DNA of 64,000 nt from Novosphingobium flavum. GTDB lineage: Bacteria; Pseudomonadota; Alphaproteobacteria; Sphingomonadales; Sphingomonadaceae. A program made the position numbers and the translations under genes. The DNA is taken from contig NZ_JACLAW010000002.1 in NCBI RefSeq assembly GCF_014230315.1, positions 124,001-188,000 of the forward strand, given 5' to 3'. The notes beneath the pieces are model-generated. The model was not told the origin of the DNA, did no database searches, and saw only the letters and a list, made by a program, of their open reading frames with translations. Positions 17,973-27,638 of the stretch are shown one piece after another (position 1 is the first letter of the stretch; the number at the start of each line of letters is the position of its first letter).

Positions 17973-20081
17973 TTACCAGATCCGCAGGCGCTGGTCGGGC
18001 GGCAGGTAGAGCTTGTCGCCCGGCTTGATGCCGAACGCCTTGTACCATTCGTCGAAGTTGCGGACGATGCCGTTGGCGCGGAACTGGGCCGGGGAATGGG
18101 GATCGACCAGCAACAGCTGGCGGGCGGTTTCCTCACGGTATTTCGAGCGCCAGACCTGGGCGAAGGCCATGAAGAAGCGCTGGTCGCCGGTCAGCCCGTC
18201 GATCACCGGGGCGGCCTTGCCGCCGAGCGAGAGGTGGTAGGCGCGGTAGGCGAGCGAGAGGCCGCCGAGATCGCCGATGTTCTCGCCCAGGGTGAGCTTG
18301 CCGTTGACGCAGGTCTGGCCGCTGTCGAACGGGCAGAACTTGTCGTACTGCGCAGCCAGCCGGTCGGTCAGGGCTACGAAGCGGGCCTTGTCCTCGGCGC
18401 TCCACCAGTCGCGCAGGTTGCCGGTGCCGTCGTATTTCGAGCCCTGGTCGTCGAAACCGTGGCCCATCTCGTGGCCGATCACCGCGCCGATCGCACCGTA
18501 GTTGGCGGCGGGATCGGCCGCGGGGTTGAAGAACGGCGGCTGGAGGATCGCGGCCGGGAACACGATCTCGTTCATCGGCGGGTTGTAGTAGGCGTTGACC
18601 GTCTGCGGGAACATAAACCACTCGGCCCGGTCGACCGCCTTGCCGATGCGCCGGTCGGCAAAGGCGGCCTGCCAGTCGCCCGAGGCCACGGCATTGGCGA
18701 GGGGATCGGTGGCGGAAATGGCGAGGCCATCGTAGGTCTTGTAGCTGTCGGGCGCGCCGATCTTGGGGGTGAAGGCGGCGAGCTTGGCCTCGGCCTCGGC
18801 CCGCGTCTTGGGTCCCATCCAGCTGAGCGTGGCGAGATTGGCCGACATCGCCTTGCGCAGGTTGGCGACCAGCGCGGCCATCTGGGTGCGGCTGTCTGCC
18901 GGGAACCAGCGCTCAGCATAGATCCGCCCGAGCTGTTCGCCGATCTGCCCCTCAACCACGCCCAGCGCGCGTTTCCAGCGCGGGCGCTGTTCGGGCTGGC
19001 CGCCGAGCAGCTTGCCGTAGAAGGCAAAGTTCGCCTCGTCGATCCGGGCGGGCAGATAGGCCGCGTGGCCGATCAGGAACTGGGCGGCCGACCAGGCCTT
19101 CCACGTCTCGACCGGCTGGCTGGCGACATAGTCGAGCATGGCCGGAAAACCGCCGCCCATCTTGGCCTTGGCATCCTCGGCCGAAATCCGCGCGGCGGCG
19201 CGCTGTTCGGCGGTTAGCGGGATCTCGGTGACGCGCAGCGACTGCGCGGCGGCGGCGCCCGGCCCGAGCGCGCGGACGAAGGCGACGAGGTCGGCGCCAT
19301 GCGGCAGGGCGGCCAGTTCGGCCACGGTCAGCTTGTGGTACAGCAGGTCGTCGTTGCGCAGGATCTCGCGGTCCCACTCGATCCGGGCCATGCCCTCCTC
19401 GAGCTTGTAGACCGCTTCGGCCGTAGCCTTGGGATCGGCGTACCCCGCCTCGCCCAGCAGCATGGCGAGGTAGGCCTTGTACTTCTCGCGGATCTCGGGA
19501 TAGCGCGGGTTGTCCGACAGGTAATAGTCCCGGTCCGGCAGGCCGAGGCCGCCGAGCGACAGGTTCAGCGAATAGTGGTCGCTCTGCTTGGGATCGGGAT
19601 CGACCGCACCGTTGATCGGGCTGGCGAAGCCGGGCGCTGCGAACAGGCCGTAGAGATCGCTGACCGTCTTGGCCGCGGCGATCCGGGCGAGGTAAGGCCT
19701 CGCCGGGACCAGGCCGGCGCGCTCGATCGCGGCGGTGTCCATGAAGGCGGAATAAGCCGCGACGATCCGCGCTTCCTGCGTGCCGGGAGCCGGCTTTTTC
19801 GCGACCAGTTCGTCGACGATCGCCTTGAGGCGGTTTTCCGATTCCTCGCGCAGGATCTGGAACGATCCGTAGGAGGTACGGTCGGCCGGGATCTCGTGGC
19901 TGGCGAGCCACTTGCCGTTGACGTAGCGGAAGAAGTCGTCACCGGGCCTGACCGCCGGGTCGACCCAGCGGATCTGGATGCCGGAGCGGCCCCAATCCTC
20001 GTCAGCGGCCCAGAGCGGGGCGGCGAGCGGGGCGGCGGTGGCGGCGAGGAGAGTGGCGGCCAGCAGGATCGTGCGCTTCAT
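17973..20081 (-). CDS. M13-family zinc metallopeptidase (neprilysin-like)
   Basis: 702 aa with an N-terminal signal peptide (MKRTILLAATLLAATAAPLA). The catalytic domain shows NAYYNPPMNEIVFPAAILQP for substrate binding, the zinc motif VIGHEMGHGFDD (HExxH at about 534-538), and the third ligand in GENIGDLGG about 60 residues later. The C-terminus CxxW-type end (PDQRLRIW) matches the family ending. A periplasmic oligopeptidase is expected. The ABC exporter gene lies 74 bp upstream on the same strand. Confidence 0.93.
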   Translation of the reverse strand: MKRTILLAATLLAATAAPLAAPLWAADEDWGRSGIQIRWVDPAVRPGDDFFRYVNGKWLASHEIPADRTSYGSFQILREESENRLKAIVDELVAKKPAPGTQEARIVAAYSAFMDTAAIERAGLVPARPYLARIAAAKTVSDLYGLFAAPGFASPINGAVDPDPKQSDHYSLNLSLGGLGLPDRDYYLSDNPRYPEIREKYKAYLAMLLGEAGYADPKATAEAVYKLEEGMARIEWDREILRNDDLLYHKLTVAELAALPHGADLVAFVRALGPGAAAAQSLRVTEIPLTAEQRAAARISAEDAKAKMGGGFPAMLDYVASQPVETWKAWSAAQFLIGHAAYLPARIDEANFAFYGKLLGGQPEQRPRWKRALGVVEGQIGEQLGRIYAERWFPADSRTQMAALVANLRKAMSANLATLSWMGPKTRAEAEAKLAAFTPKIGAPDSYKTYDGLAISATDPLANAVASGDWQAAFADRRIGKAVDRAEWFMFPQTVNAYYNPPMNEIVFPAAILQPPFFNPAADPAANYGAIGAVIGHEMGHGFDDQGSKYDGTGNLRDWWSAEDKARFVALTDRLAAQYDKFCPFDSGQTCVNGKLTLGENIGDLGGLSLAYRAYHLSLGGKAAPVIDGLTGDQRFFMAFAQVWRSKYREETARQLLLVDPHSPAQFRANGIVRNFDEWYKAFGIKPGDKLYLPPDQRLRIW

Positions 20082-20155
20082 GGCACCCTTGTGTACCGGC
20101 CGAGCCTTAACCGCAAATTGCGTTATTGGCCTGGAGTGGTCAACGCAGATTCAAA

Positions 20156-21997
20156 TCAAACTTCCGCCACCAGCCGGTCGTCAAACTGAAGCGAGGCGAG
20201 GCGGGCGTAGAGGCCGCCGAGGCGCGACAGCTCCTCGTGCGTGCCCTGTTCGACGATCCGGCCCTTGTCCATCACCACGATCCGGTCAGCCTGGCGCACA
20301 GTGGCGAGGCGGTGAGCGATGACGAGGGTGGTGCGGCTGGCCATCAGCCGGTCGAGCGCGTCCTGCACCAGCCGCTCGCTTTCCGAATCGAGCGCGCTGG
20401 TCGCCTCGTCGAGCAGAAGGATCGGGGCATCGCGCAGCAGGGCGCGGGCGATGGCGACGCGCTGGCGCTGACCGCCGGACAGGCGCGAGCCATTGTCTCC
20501 CAGGAAGGTGTCGAGCCCTTCGGGCAGGTCGCGCAGGAACTGCTCGGCATTGGCGGCGCGGGCGGCCTGCCAGATCTGCTCGTCACTCGCCTCCCAGTTG
20601 CCGTAGCGCAGATTGTCGCGCGCCGAGGCGGCGAAAAGCACGGCTTCCTGCGGCACGAGGGCGATGCGGCGGCGGACCGCGTCCGGATCAGCCGAGGGGA
20701 GGGCCACGCCGTCGAGCCGCACCGTGCCACCCTGCGGATCATAGAAGCGCTGGGCGAGCTGGAAGATGGTCGACTTGCCCGCGCCAGAGGGGCCGACGAT
20801 GGCCACGGTCTCGCCCGGATCGACCTTGAGCGTGATCTCGCTCAGCGCCGGCTGGTCAGGCCGGGTGGGATAGCGGAAGGTCACCCGGTCGAAGGCGATC
20901 TGGCCGCGCGCGGGCTCGGGCAGGGCGATGGGCCGGGCGGGAGCGGCGATCGCGGGCCGTTCGGCAAGGAGTTCGTTGAGGCGGCTGGCGGCGCCCGCGC
21001 CGCGCAGCAGGTCGCCGTAGACTTCGGTCAGCGCGCCGAAGGCTCCCGCGACGAGGCCGCCGGTGACGACGAAGGCCGCGATCGTGCCGCCGCTGATCTG
21101 GCCGGTGGCGACGCCGATCGCGCCTTGCCACAAGAGGCCGGTGATCGAGCCGAAGACCAGCATGGTGACCACCGCGGTCATCACCGCGCGGATCGCGATG
21201 CGGCGGCGCGCGGCCTGGAAGGTGCGGTCGACCGTGGCGTGGAAGCGGGCGGTCTCGCGCTCTTCCTGGTTGAAGCTCTGCACCACGCGGATCGCGCCCA
21301 GGGTCTCGGTGACCGAGGCGCCGATATCAGCGATGGTATCCTGGCTGGTGCGCGAGGCCTTGGACAGGCGGCGCCCGAAAACCACGATCGGCAGGACGAT
21401 GAGCGGGATCGCGACCAGCAGCTGGAGGGTCAGCTTGGGCGCGAGGAAGAAGAGGTAGGCCGTGCCGCCGATGCCGGTGATCATGTTGCGCAGTGCGATC
21501 GAGACCGTGGTGCCGACCACCACTTCGATCAGCGCGGTGTCCGAAGTCATCCGCGAGGAGATTTCCTTGGGACTATTGGCCTCGAAGAACGAGGGGGGCA
21601 GGCGCAGCAGGTTGGCCTGGACCTTTTCGCGGAGGTCCGCGACGACCCGTTCGCCCAGCCAGGAAACGCAGTAGAACCGGGTGGCCGTGGCGAGCCCGAG
21701 GATCACCACGATCACGAGCATCAGCTGGAAGGCGCCGGCAATGTCGCCCATGTGGGCGCCGGGGCCGAAAGCCTGGTCGACGATCGCCTTGAAGCGCATC
21801 GGGATGGCGATCGTGGCCGAGGAGCTGGCCAGCAGCGCCAGCAGGGCGAGCGCCACCTGACGCGGATAGTGCGCGGCCAAGCCCCAGACCATGCGGAGCG
21901 GGCCGAGGCTGCGCGCCGGCTTGCCCCCGGCGGCCGGGGCGGGGCTTTCAGCGGTATCGGGCGCGCTGGGCGCGCTTTCGGCAGGTTCGGCAGCCAT
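20156..21997 (-). CDS. ABC exporter, fused membrane and ATPase domains
   Basis: 613 aa half-transporter. A 35-residue Pro/Ala-rich cytoplasmic leader precedes six TM helices (about 40-330). The ATPase domain has Walker A VGPSGAGKST, Q-loop LVPQEAVLFAAS, signature LSGGQRQRVAIARALL and Walker B ILLLDEATSALD with DSESERLVQDAL, then the H-loop IAHRLATV. It resembles MsbA/lipid-A or multidrug exporters; the substrate cannot be read from sequence. It is divergent from phaZ. Confidence 0.92.
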   Translation of the reverse strand: MAAEPAESAPSAPDTAESPAPAAGGKPARSLGPLRMVWGLAAHYPRQVALALLALLASSSATIAIPMRFKAIVDQAFGPGAHMGDIAGAFQLMLVIVVILGLATATRFYCVSWLGERVVADLREKVQANLLRLPPSFFEANSPKEISSRMTSDTALIEVVVGTTVSIALRNMITGIGGTAYLFFLAPKLTLQLLVAIPLIVLPIVVFGRRLSKASRTSQDTIADIGASVTETLGAIRVVQSFNQEERETARFHATVDRTFQAARRRIAIRAVMTAVVTMLVFGSITGLLWQGAIGVATGQISGGTIAAFVVTGGLVAGAFGALTEVYGDLLRGAGAASRLNELLAERPAIAAPARPIALPEPARGQIAFDRVTFRYPTRPDQPALSEITLKVDPGETVAIVGPSGAGKSTIFQLAQRFYDPQGGTVRLDGVALPSADPDAVRRRIALVPQEAVLFAASARDNLRYGNWEASDEQIWQAARAANAEQFLRDLPEGLDTFLGDNGSRLSGGQRQRVAIARALLRDAPILLLDEATSALDSESERLVQDALDRLMASRTTLVIAHRLATVRQADRIVVMDKGRIVEQGTHEELSRLGGLYARLASLQFDDRLVAEV

Positions 21998-22147
21998 GGC
22001 CCGCGCCCTAGCCGAAGCCGCCGCCGGGCGAAAGCGCCTGCCGCCGAGATGGCGGAAAATTAACTACCCGTGCATTGCAATCGATCAGAGAAGGGGCCAC
22101 GTTCAGGTCCATATCCGACGCACAGCGCCGCTAGCCCGGAATTCCCT

Positions 22148-23395
22148 TTGCTCTACAACGCTTATGAACTGAACCGCGCGCTTCTGACCAGCGCCAGCGC
22201 CTGGGCTTCGGTCACGGCAGAAATCCTCAACAATCCGGCCATGCCCTTCGGTTATGCGGGCTTCAGCCCGGTGATCGCATCGGCGCTTGACGTGTTCGCC
22301 CATGCCGCCGCGCCGCGTGGCAAGCCCGATTTCGGGATCGAGTCGGTTTTGGCCAAGGGCGCGGACTGGCCGGTAACCGAATCGATTGTACTGCGCCGTC
22401 CCTTCGGCAATCTCCTTCGTTTTTCGCACAGCGGCCTGCCGCATAATGCGCCCAAGCTGCTCATCGTCGCGCCGATGAGCGGGCACTATGCCACCCTGCT
22501 GCGCGGCACCGTGGCGCGGCTGCTGGAGACGAATGAGGTCTATATCACCGACTGGGCCGATGCCCGGATGGTGCCGATCGAGGCGGGCACCTTCGACCTC
22601 GACGACTATATCGACTATCTGATCGGCTACCTCGAACACATCGGACCCGGAACGCATGTGCTGGCGGTGTGCCAGCCCTCGGTTCCGGCCTTTGCCGCCA
22701 CGGCGGTGATGGGCGAGGCGCGGCACCCCTGCCGCCCGGCCAGCCTGACCCTGATGGGCGGCCCGGTCGACACCCGCGAGGCGCCGACCAGCGTCAACGA
22801 CGTGGCCGTGACCCGGCCGCTCTCGTGGTTCCGCCATAACGTGATCGCGACCGTGCCGCTCGGCTATCCGGGCGCGGGGCGGCGGGTCTATCCCGGCTTT
22901 CTCCAGCTCACCGGGTTCCTGTCGATGAATCTGCAGAGCCACATGATGAGCCACTACCAGATGTTCATGCATCTGGTCACCGGCGACGGCGAAAGCGCCG
23001 ATTCGACCAAGCGGTTCTACGAGGAATATCGCTCGGTCTGCGACATGACCGCCGATTTCTACCTGCAGACGATCGAACACGTGTTCCAGAAGCACTCGCT
23101 GCCCAAGGGCGAATTCGTCCACCGCGGCAAGCCGATCGACCCCCACGCCATCGTCGACACCGCGATCCTCGCGATCGAGGGCGAAAACGACGATATTTCC
23201 GGCATCGGCCAGACCCGGGCGGCGCTCAAGCTGACCCCGGCCCTGTCGGACGACCGCAAGGAATACTTCCTCGCGGCCGACGTCGGGCACTACGGCATCT
23301 TCAACGGCAGCCGCTGGCGAACCAAGATCGCCCCGGTGGTCGAGAACTTCATCGCCACCCACCGCGCGCGCGAACAGCTCCACGCGGTAGCCTGA
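22148..23395 (+). CDS. phaZ: Intracellular polyhydroxyalkanoate depolymerase
   Basis: 415 aa from a TTG at 22148, chosen because homologues begin (M)LYNAYEL; the frame extends to an ATG at 22070 with unconvincing upstream residues. Alpha/beta-hydrolase with a lipase-box-like VLAVCQPSVPAFA, where Cys near residue 175 occupies the nucleophile position as in PhaZ1-type enzymes. EGENDDISG (acid) and DVGHYGIFNG (His) complete the triad. It mobilises stored PHB. The neighbouring ligase gene converges, 15 bp away. Confidence 0.88.
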   Translation: MLYNAYELNRALLTSASAWASVTAEILNNPAMPFGYAGFSPVIASALDVFAHAAAPRGKPDFGIESVLAKGADWPVTESIVLRRPFGNLLRFSHSGLPHNAPKLLIVAPMSGHYATLLRGTVARLLETNEVYITDWADARMVPIEAGTFDLDDYIDYLIGYLEHIGPGTHVLAVCQPSVPAFAATAVMGEARHPCRPASLTLMGGPVDTREAPTSVNDVAVTRPLSWFRHNVIATVPLGYPGAGRRVYPGFLQLTGFLSMNLQSHMMSHYQMFMHLVTGDGESADSTKRFYEEYRSVCDMTADFYLQTIEHVFQKHSLPKGEFVHRGKPIDPHAIVDTAILAIEGENDDISGIGQTRAALKLTPALSDDRKEYFLAADVGHYGIFNGSRWRTKIAPVVENFIATHRAREQLHAVA

Positions 23396-23410
23396 AGCAC
23401 CTCGGGCGCG

Positions 23411-24787
23411 TCAAAATGAAGCCGGGATCACCATGACCGGCTTCGCCGCCCTCGCGCGCGGTGCCGGGGCCCCAGTCCGCCCGAGGTAGGACCACAGGCC
23501 GCATTGCAGAGCGATCAGCATCAGGATGAACGGCTGGTAGGCGATGCCGACGAAGGCGCCGCCGAGCAGGTAGACCAGCTGCGCCTGCTGGAGCGCGCTA
23601 GCAAGCGGGGCCTGCCACTGCACCTCGGGCCCAGCGCCTTCCTCCGCGGCCTTGCGCCGCCAACGGACGCGCAGCCGCTCCATCTGCCACAGCCCCGAAA
23701 CCTGCAACCACAGCCACAGGATCAGGCCCGGCCAGCCCTGTTCGCCGAGCATCTCGAAATAGCTGGAGTGATAGGCGCGGCCCTGATCGGTGATGGTGTT
23801 TTCCTCGACCGAGATGGACGAGCCGCTCCCCTCGACCGCGCGGGTCTCGATCACCAGCCGGTTCGAGCGATAGGCATCGAACCCGCCGCCGAAGGGGTGG
23901 CTCTTCACATAGTCCAGCGTCCAGGCCCAGACTGCGAGGCGGGTCGAGGCCGACTGGTCGGCCTGGTGATTCTCGATGGTCGACATGCGCTGGGTGAAGC
24001 TGCTCGGCAGGAACGGCACGGCGATCAGCCCGGCAAGGCCCATCAAGGCCACGTAGACGAAGCGGTTCTTCGCCGTGCGCAGCGAGAGCACGCCGAGCAG
24101 GCCGATGCACAGCAGGCCCGTGCGCGCCTGGGTGCCGACCGGGATCAGCAGGCAGGAAAAGGCCAGGGCCAGCGCGAAGGTCCGCACCCGCCAGTCGCGC
24201 GGGAAGATCGTTCCGTACCGCGCCAGCCAGAAGATCAGGGGAATGATGGCCACGGCCACGGCGCTGATGATCGAGCCTTCGTAGAGACCGGTATTGTCGC
24301 GCACGAAGAAGGTGAGCGAACCGTAGCCGCCGCCGGAGAAGACCGTCTTGATCCCCCCGGTGATGATGATCGCCCCGGCGGAGAGGACCATGAACAGCAC
24401 CGCCGCCTCAATCCTGAGGCGCGTGCGCAGGGTCAGCGGCAGGAAGATTGCGAAGACCAGCGCCTTCCACACCCAGGCCCACTTGTCCGCCGCCTCGACC
24501 GGGAAGTCGGCGAAGACCGTGGTCACCCCGCAATAGAGCAGCAGGACCACCAGCAGGCCCTGGCGGAAGGTGAAGCGGCTGTCCGTCTTGTCGTCGGCCA
24601 GAAGCCAGCCGCCGAAGGCCGCGGCGAAGACGATCAGCGAGACCGGAAGCGAAGCGAGCAGGAAGTAGGAGATCTTCTGCGGGGCGACGATGTCGACATA
24701 GAGATAGGCCAGGACCCAGATGAACGGCCGCCGCAGGCCCAGCGCCATCAGGCCGAGGAAGAAGGCGGCGAGGGCAAGGTCAAGCAT
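23411..24787 (-). CDS. Putative O-glycosylation ligase, exosortase-A system-associated
   Basis: 458 aa polytopic protein with around ten hydrophobic segments, starting at the ATG 24785-24787 (MLDLALAAFFLGLMALGLRR). The N-terminus and the central loops (YVDIVAPQKISYFLLASLPV, VRDNTGLYEGSI, FGGGFDAYRSNRLVIETRAV, YHSSYFEMLGEQGWPGL) match the wzy-like ligase family linked to exosortase A/EPS loci. It would attach or polymerise glycan at the periplasmic face. The 50-residue ORF at 24780 overlaps its start, implying translational coupling. Confidence 0.85.
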   Translation of the reverse strand: MLDLALAAFFLGLMALGLRRPFIWVLAYLYVDIVAPQKISYFLLASLPVSLIVFAAAFGGWLLADDKTDSRFTFRQGLLVVLLLYCGVTTVFADFPVEAADKWAWVWKALVFAIFLPLTLRTRLRIEAAVLFMVLSAGAIIITGGIKTVFSGGGYGSLTFFVRDNTGLYEGSIISAVAVAIIPLIFWLARYGTIFPRDWRVRTFALALAFSCLLIPVGTQARTGLLCIGLLGVLSLRTAKNRFVYVALMGLAGLIAVPFLPSSFTQRMSTIENHQADQSASTRLAVWAWTLDYVKSHPFGGGFDAYRSNRLVIETRAVEGSGSSISVEENTITDQGRAYHSSYFEMLGEQGWPGLILWLWLQVSGLWQMERLRVRWRRKAAEEGAGPEVQWQAPLASALQQAQLVYLLGGAFVGIAYQPFILMLIALQCGLWSYLGRTGAPAPRARAAKPVMVIPASF

Positions 24788-24932
24788 GGCGGTCGGGCAT
24801 CGGGGGGCGGTCATCGGATTCCGGCCCGCCGACCAGGGCATCCTCGCGGTCGAGATCGCCGCGCAGGACCAGCCGCCAGGCGGCAAGCGCCATCAGCAGG
24901 TGGGTGAGCCCGATCGCGAAATAGTCGACCAT
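24780..24932 (-). CDS. Small membrane ORF coupled to the exosortase-A ligase gene
   Basis: A 50-aa ORF (below the usual length cut-off) starting at the ATG 24930-24932. One hydrophobic helix (YFAIGLTHLLMALAAWRLVL) is followed by a charged tail (GDLDREDALVGGPESDDRPP). Its TGA overlaps the ligase ATG (ATGCTTGA). Codon third positions are GC-rich, as in its neighbours. No family was recognised. The position suggests an accessory of the ligase. Confidence 0.6.
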   Translation of the reverse strand: MVDYFAIGLTHLLMALAAWRLVLRGDLDREDALVGGPESDDRPPMPDRHA

Positions 24933-24997
24933 CCGCCCCGCCTACACCGGCGCGGTTGACGCGTCGTTAAACCTGATGCGCCTAGGACAAGGCCGTC

Positions 24998-26251
24998 ATG
25001 CGCGTCCTCCACGTCCTCGATCACTCGCTCCCGCTGCACAGCGGCTATACCTTCCGCAGCCGCGCGATCATCACGGCGCAGCAGGCCTCGGGGCTCGAAG
25101 TGCGGGGGATCACCGGGCTGCGCCACGGCAAGGCGGGTCCGCCCGTCGAGGCAGTCGACGGGATCACCTTCCACCGCACCCCCGGCGGCGCATCCGGCCC
25201 GGCGGGCTGGCGCGAATGGCGCGAGGTGGCGCGACTGGCCGAGGCGATCGTGGCCCTGGCCGACGAATGGCGCCCCGACGTGCTCCATGCCCATTCCCCG
25301 GCACTGTGCGGACTGGCGGCCCTGCGCGCGGGGCGGCAGCTCGGCATTCCGGTGGTCTACGAGATCCGCGCCTTCTGGGAGGATGCCGCGGTGGGCAACG
25401 GGACCGGGCGCGAAGGTTCTTTCAAGTACCGGCTGACCCGTGCGCTGGAAGACGAAGTGGTCGGCGGCGCCGATGCGGTGGTGACGATCTGCGAGGGGCT
25501 GCGCGGCGACCTGATCGCGCGCGGCTATCCGCCGGAACGGATCACCCTTTCGCCCAATGGCGTCGACCTGTCGCTGTTCGGCGATCCGCCAGCGCCCGAT
25601 CCGGCGCTGGCCGCGCAGCTGGGGCTGGAGCACGGCCCGGTGGTGGGCTTCATCGGCTCTTTCTATGACTACGAAGGCCTCGACGTGCTGATCGCGGCCA
25701 TGCCGCTGTTGCAGGAGCGGCTGCCGGGTTCGCGGCTGCTGCTGGTCGGCGGCGGGCCGATGGAAGCGGACCTGCGGGCCCAGGCCGAAGCCTCGCCGGC
25801 CGCCGGGGCGATCCGCTTCACCGGGCGGGTGCCGCACGGCGAGGTCGAGCGATACTATGCGCTGATGGACGTCATGGCCTATCCCCGCAAGGCGAGCCGC
25901 CTGACCGAACTGGTCACCCCGCTCAAACCGCTCGAGGCCATGGCCGAGGGCAAGCTGGTCGCCGCCTCGGCCGTGGGTGGGCACCGTGAACTGGTGCGGC
26001 ACGGCGAGACCGGGGTGCTGTTCGCGCCCGACGATCCGGCCGCCTGCGCCGCGGCCCTTGCCGACCTGCTCGAAGACCGCTCGGGCTGGAACACCCTGCG
26101 CGAGAGGGGCCGCGCCCATGTCCGCGCCCGGCACGACTGGGCGGTCAATGTTTCGCGTTATCAGGCCGTTTACCAAGACCTGCTAGGGCGGCGCGACAGG
26201 AAGGGCCTCCGTGGGGGGCCGACGCAGGCCCATGCGGGTACACGGGGATAA
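24998..26251 (+). CDS. Glycosyltransferase family 4, exosortase-A system-associated
   Basis: 417 aa. The opening MRVLHVLDHSLPLHSGYTFR followed by SRAII is diagnostic of the exosortase-A-associated GT4 subfamily. GT4 features follow: HAHSPALCGLAAL, SPNGVDLSLFGDP, VGFIGSFYDYEGLDVLI, and the nucleotide-sugar-binding EAMAEGKLVAASAVGGHRE. It is cytoplasmic, transferring a sugar from a nucleotide donor in exopolysaccharide synthesis. It is divergent from the ligase pair with about 65 bp between start codons. The exosortase gene itself is not in this window. Confidence 0.9.
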   Translation: MRVLHVLDHSLPLHSGYTFRSRAIITAQQASGLEVRGITGLRHGKAGPPVEAVDGITFHRTPGGASGPAGWREWREVARLAEAIVALADEWRPDVLHAHSPALCGLAALRAGRQLGIPVVYEIRAFWEDAAVGNGTGREGSFKYRLTRALEDEVVGGADAVVTICEGLRGDLIARGYPPERITLSPNGVDLSLFGDPPAPDPALAAQLGLEHGPVVGFIGSFYDYEGLDVLIAAMPLLQERLPGSRLLLVGGGPMEADLRAQAEASPAAGAIRFTGRVPHGEVERYYALMDVMAYPRKASRLTELVTPLKPLEAMAEGKLVAASAVGGHRELVRHGETGVLFAPDDPAACAAALADLLEDRSGWNTLRERGRAHVRARHDWAVNVSRYQAVYQDLLGRRDRKGLRGGPTQAHAGTRG

Positions 26252-26255
26252 AGAC

Positions 26256-27638
26256 ATGGCCACGACGACAGGCGAGAAAGCACCGCTGACCCGCAGTCCG
26301 CTCTTCGCGGGGCTGGTTGCCCTGTGGTGCGCGGTCGGGATGGGCGCGGGCGGCCTTGCGCTCCCGCCAAGCCTGCTTGAGGGCGCGGTGACGCGGCTCG
26401 ACCTTGCCGCGCTGGTCCCCGCCGCCGCCCCGCCGCTCGGCTTTACCGCGCGGCTGCTGCTGGCCCTCGCCCTCGCCCTGATCGGTGCCGCGGCCGGGTT
26501 CCTGATCGCCCGCCGCCTGACGCGCGGGCCCGCAGCGCCCGAGGATGCCGCACCCGCCGCCCGTCCGCTCACCGCCGAGGCCTATGCCAACGCCGCGACG
26601 GACGAAGAGCATCGCCCGGCGGCGACGGACGACAACGACGATCTGGCGCGGCTCGATGCCGCCCGCTCGGCGGTCCAACCCGGCCGCCGCCGCGCCCTGA
26701 CCAGCGAGGCCTCGCTCGGGCTCGAGGCCCCGGCCATCCTTCACCTTGGCGAACTCGACAGCATTGCCGAAGCCGAAGTCGAGTCCGAACCGGCACAAGA
26801 GCCCGTGCCAACGACGCTACCCCTCGCTCCGGAGCCCGTCGCGGCGAGCGAGCCCGCCGCCCCGCCGCAGGCCGATTCGCCGCTGACCGCATTGTCGATC
26901 GCCGAACTGGTCGAGCGCTTCGGCCGCGCCCTCGCCGCGCGCAGTGCCGCCCGTGCCGAACCGGAGCCGCAGCCGGAGACCGTGGCGGAAGCCCAGCCCG
27001 AAGCCCCGGCGGAAGCCCCGGCGGAGGCTAGGCCCGAAGCCATGCCCGAAGCCATGCCGATTTCGCAGCCGCAACCAAGCCTCCCGCCTGCTGAAGCCGT
27101 CACCGTGGCACAGCCGGCGCCCGCACCGGTTTCCCGTGCCCAGCATCCCGCCTTTGCACCCGAACGCCCGTTCGACATGCCCGCCGCGCTGCGCCAGACA
27201 GGACTCGGCGCGATCGAATGGTTCGACGACGCAGCCGACGAGGCCGAGGCCGCGGCGACCCTCGAATCGCTGCGCCTGCCGCGCGTGGCCGCCCCGGCCG
27301 CAGAAGCGCGCCCCGCCCTGCCCGACGCGGCGCCCGAAGAGGCGAACGAAGACCCTGCCGAGGCCGTGGCGGACGAAGCCTTCAGTTCGCTGCTCGGGAT
27401 GAAAGGCGCAGCCCGCGCGCCCGGCCCATTCGGCACTTTCGTGCGGGTCGAAGAGACTGAATCCGACCCTGCCGAGCACATCGCCGAACCGGTTGTGACC
27501 TTCCCCGGTCAGGCCGTTCCGCCCCGCCCGGTGCCCGCCCGGCTGTCCGGCGCGCCGTTCGGGGCCAGCCAGGTCGAGACCGAGGCCGCGCTGCGCGATG
27601 CCCTCGCCGCGCTCCAGAAAATGAGCGGAACCGCCTGA
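26256..27638 (+). CDS. Pro/Ala/Glu-rich membrane protein, unknown function
   Basis: 460 aa from ATG 26256 (GGGGA about 8 nt upstream). Two TM segments lie in the first 90 residues (LFAGLVALWCAVGMGAGGLA; LLLALALALIGAAAGFLIA). A long low-complexity cytoplasmic region rich in Ala, Pro and Glu follows, including EAPAEAPAEARPEAMPEAMP-type repeats, and then a conserved-looking C-terminal segment (LRQTGLGAIEWFDDAADEAE, AFSSLLGMKGAARAPGPFGT). The SLLGMK and FVRVEE blocks recall phage-unrelated sphingomonad hypothetical proteins, but I cannot name a family. It starts 4 bp after the glycosyltransferase stop. Confidence 0.7.
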   Translation: MATTTGEKAPLTRSPLFAGLVALWCAVGMGAGGLALPPSLLEGAVTRLDLAALVPAAAPPLGFTARLLLALALALIGAAAGFLIARRLTRGPAAPEDAAPAARPLTAEAYANAATDEEHRPAATDDNDDLARLDAARSAVQPGRRRALTSEASLGLEAPAILHLGELDSIAEAEVESEPAQEPVPTTLPLAPEPVAASEPAAPPQADSPLTALSIAELVERFGRALAARSAARAEPEPQPETVAEAQPEAPAEAPAEARPEAMPEAMPISQPQPSLPPAEAVTVAQPAPAPVSRAQHPAFAPERPFDMPAALRQTGLGAIEWFDDAADEAEAAATLESLRLPRVAAPAAEARPALPDAAPEEANEDPAEAVADEAFSSLLGMKGAARAPGPFGTFVRVEETESDPAEHIAEPVVTFPGQAVPPRPVPARLSGAPFGASQVETEAALRDALAALQKMSGTA

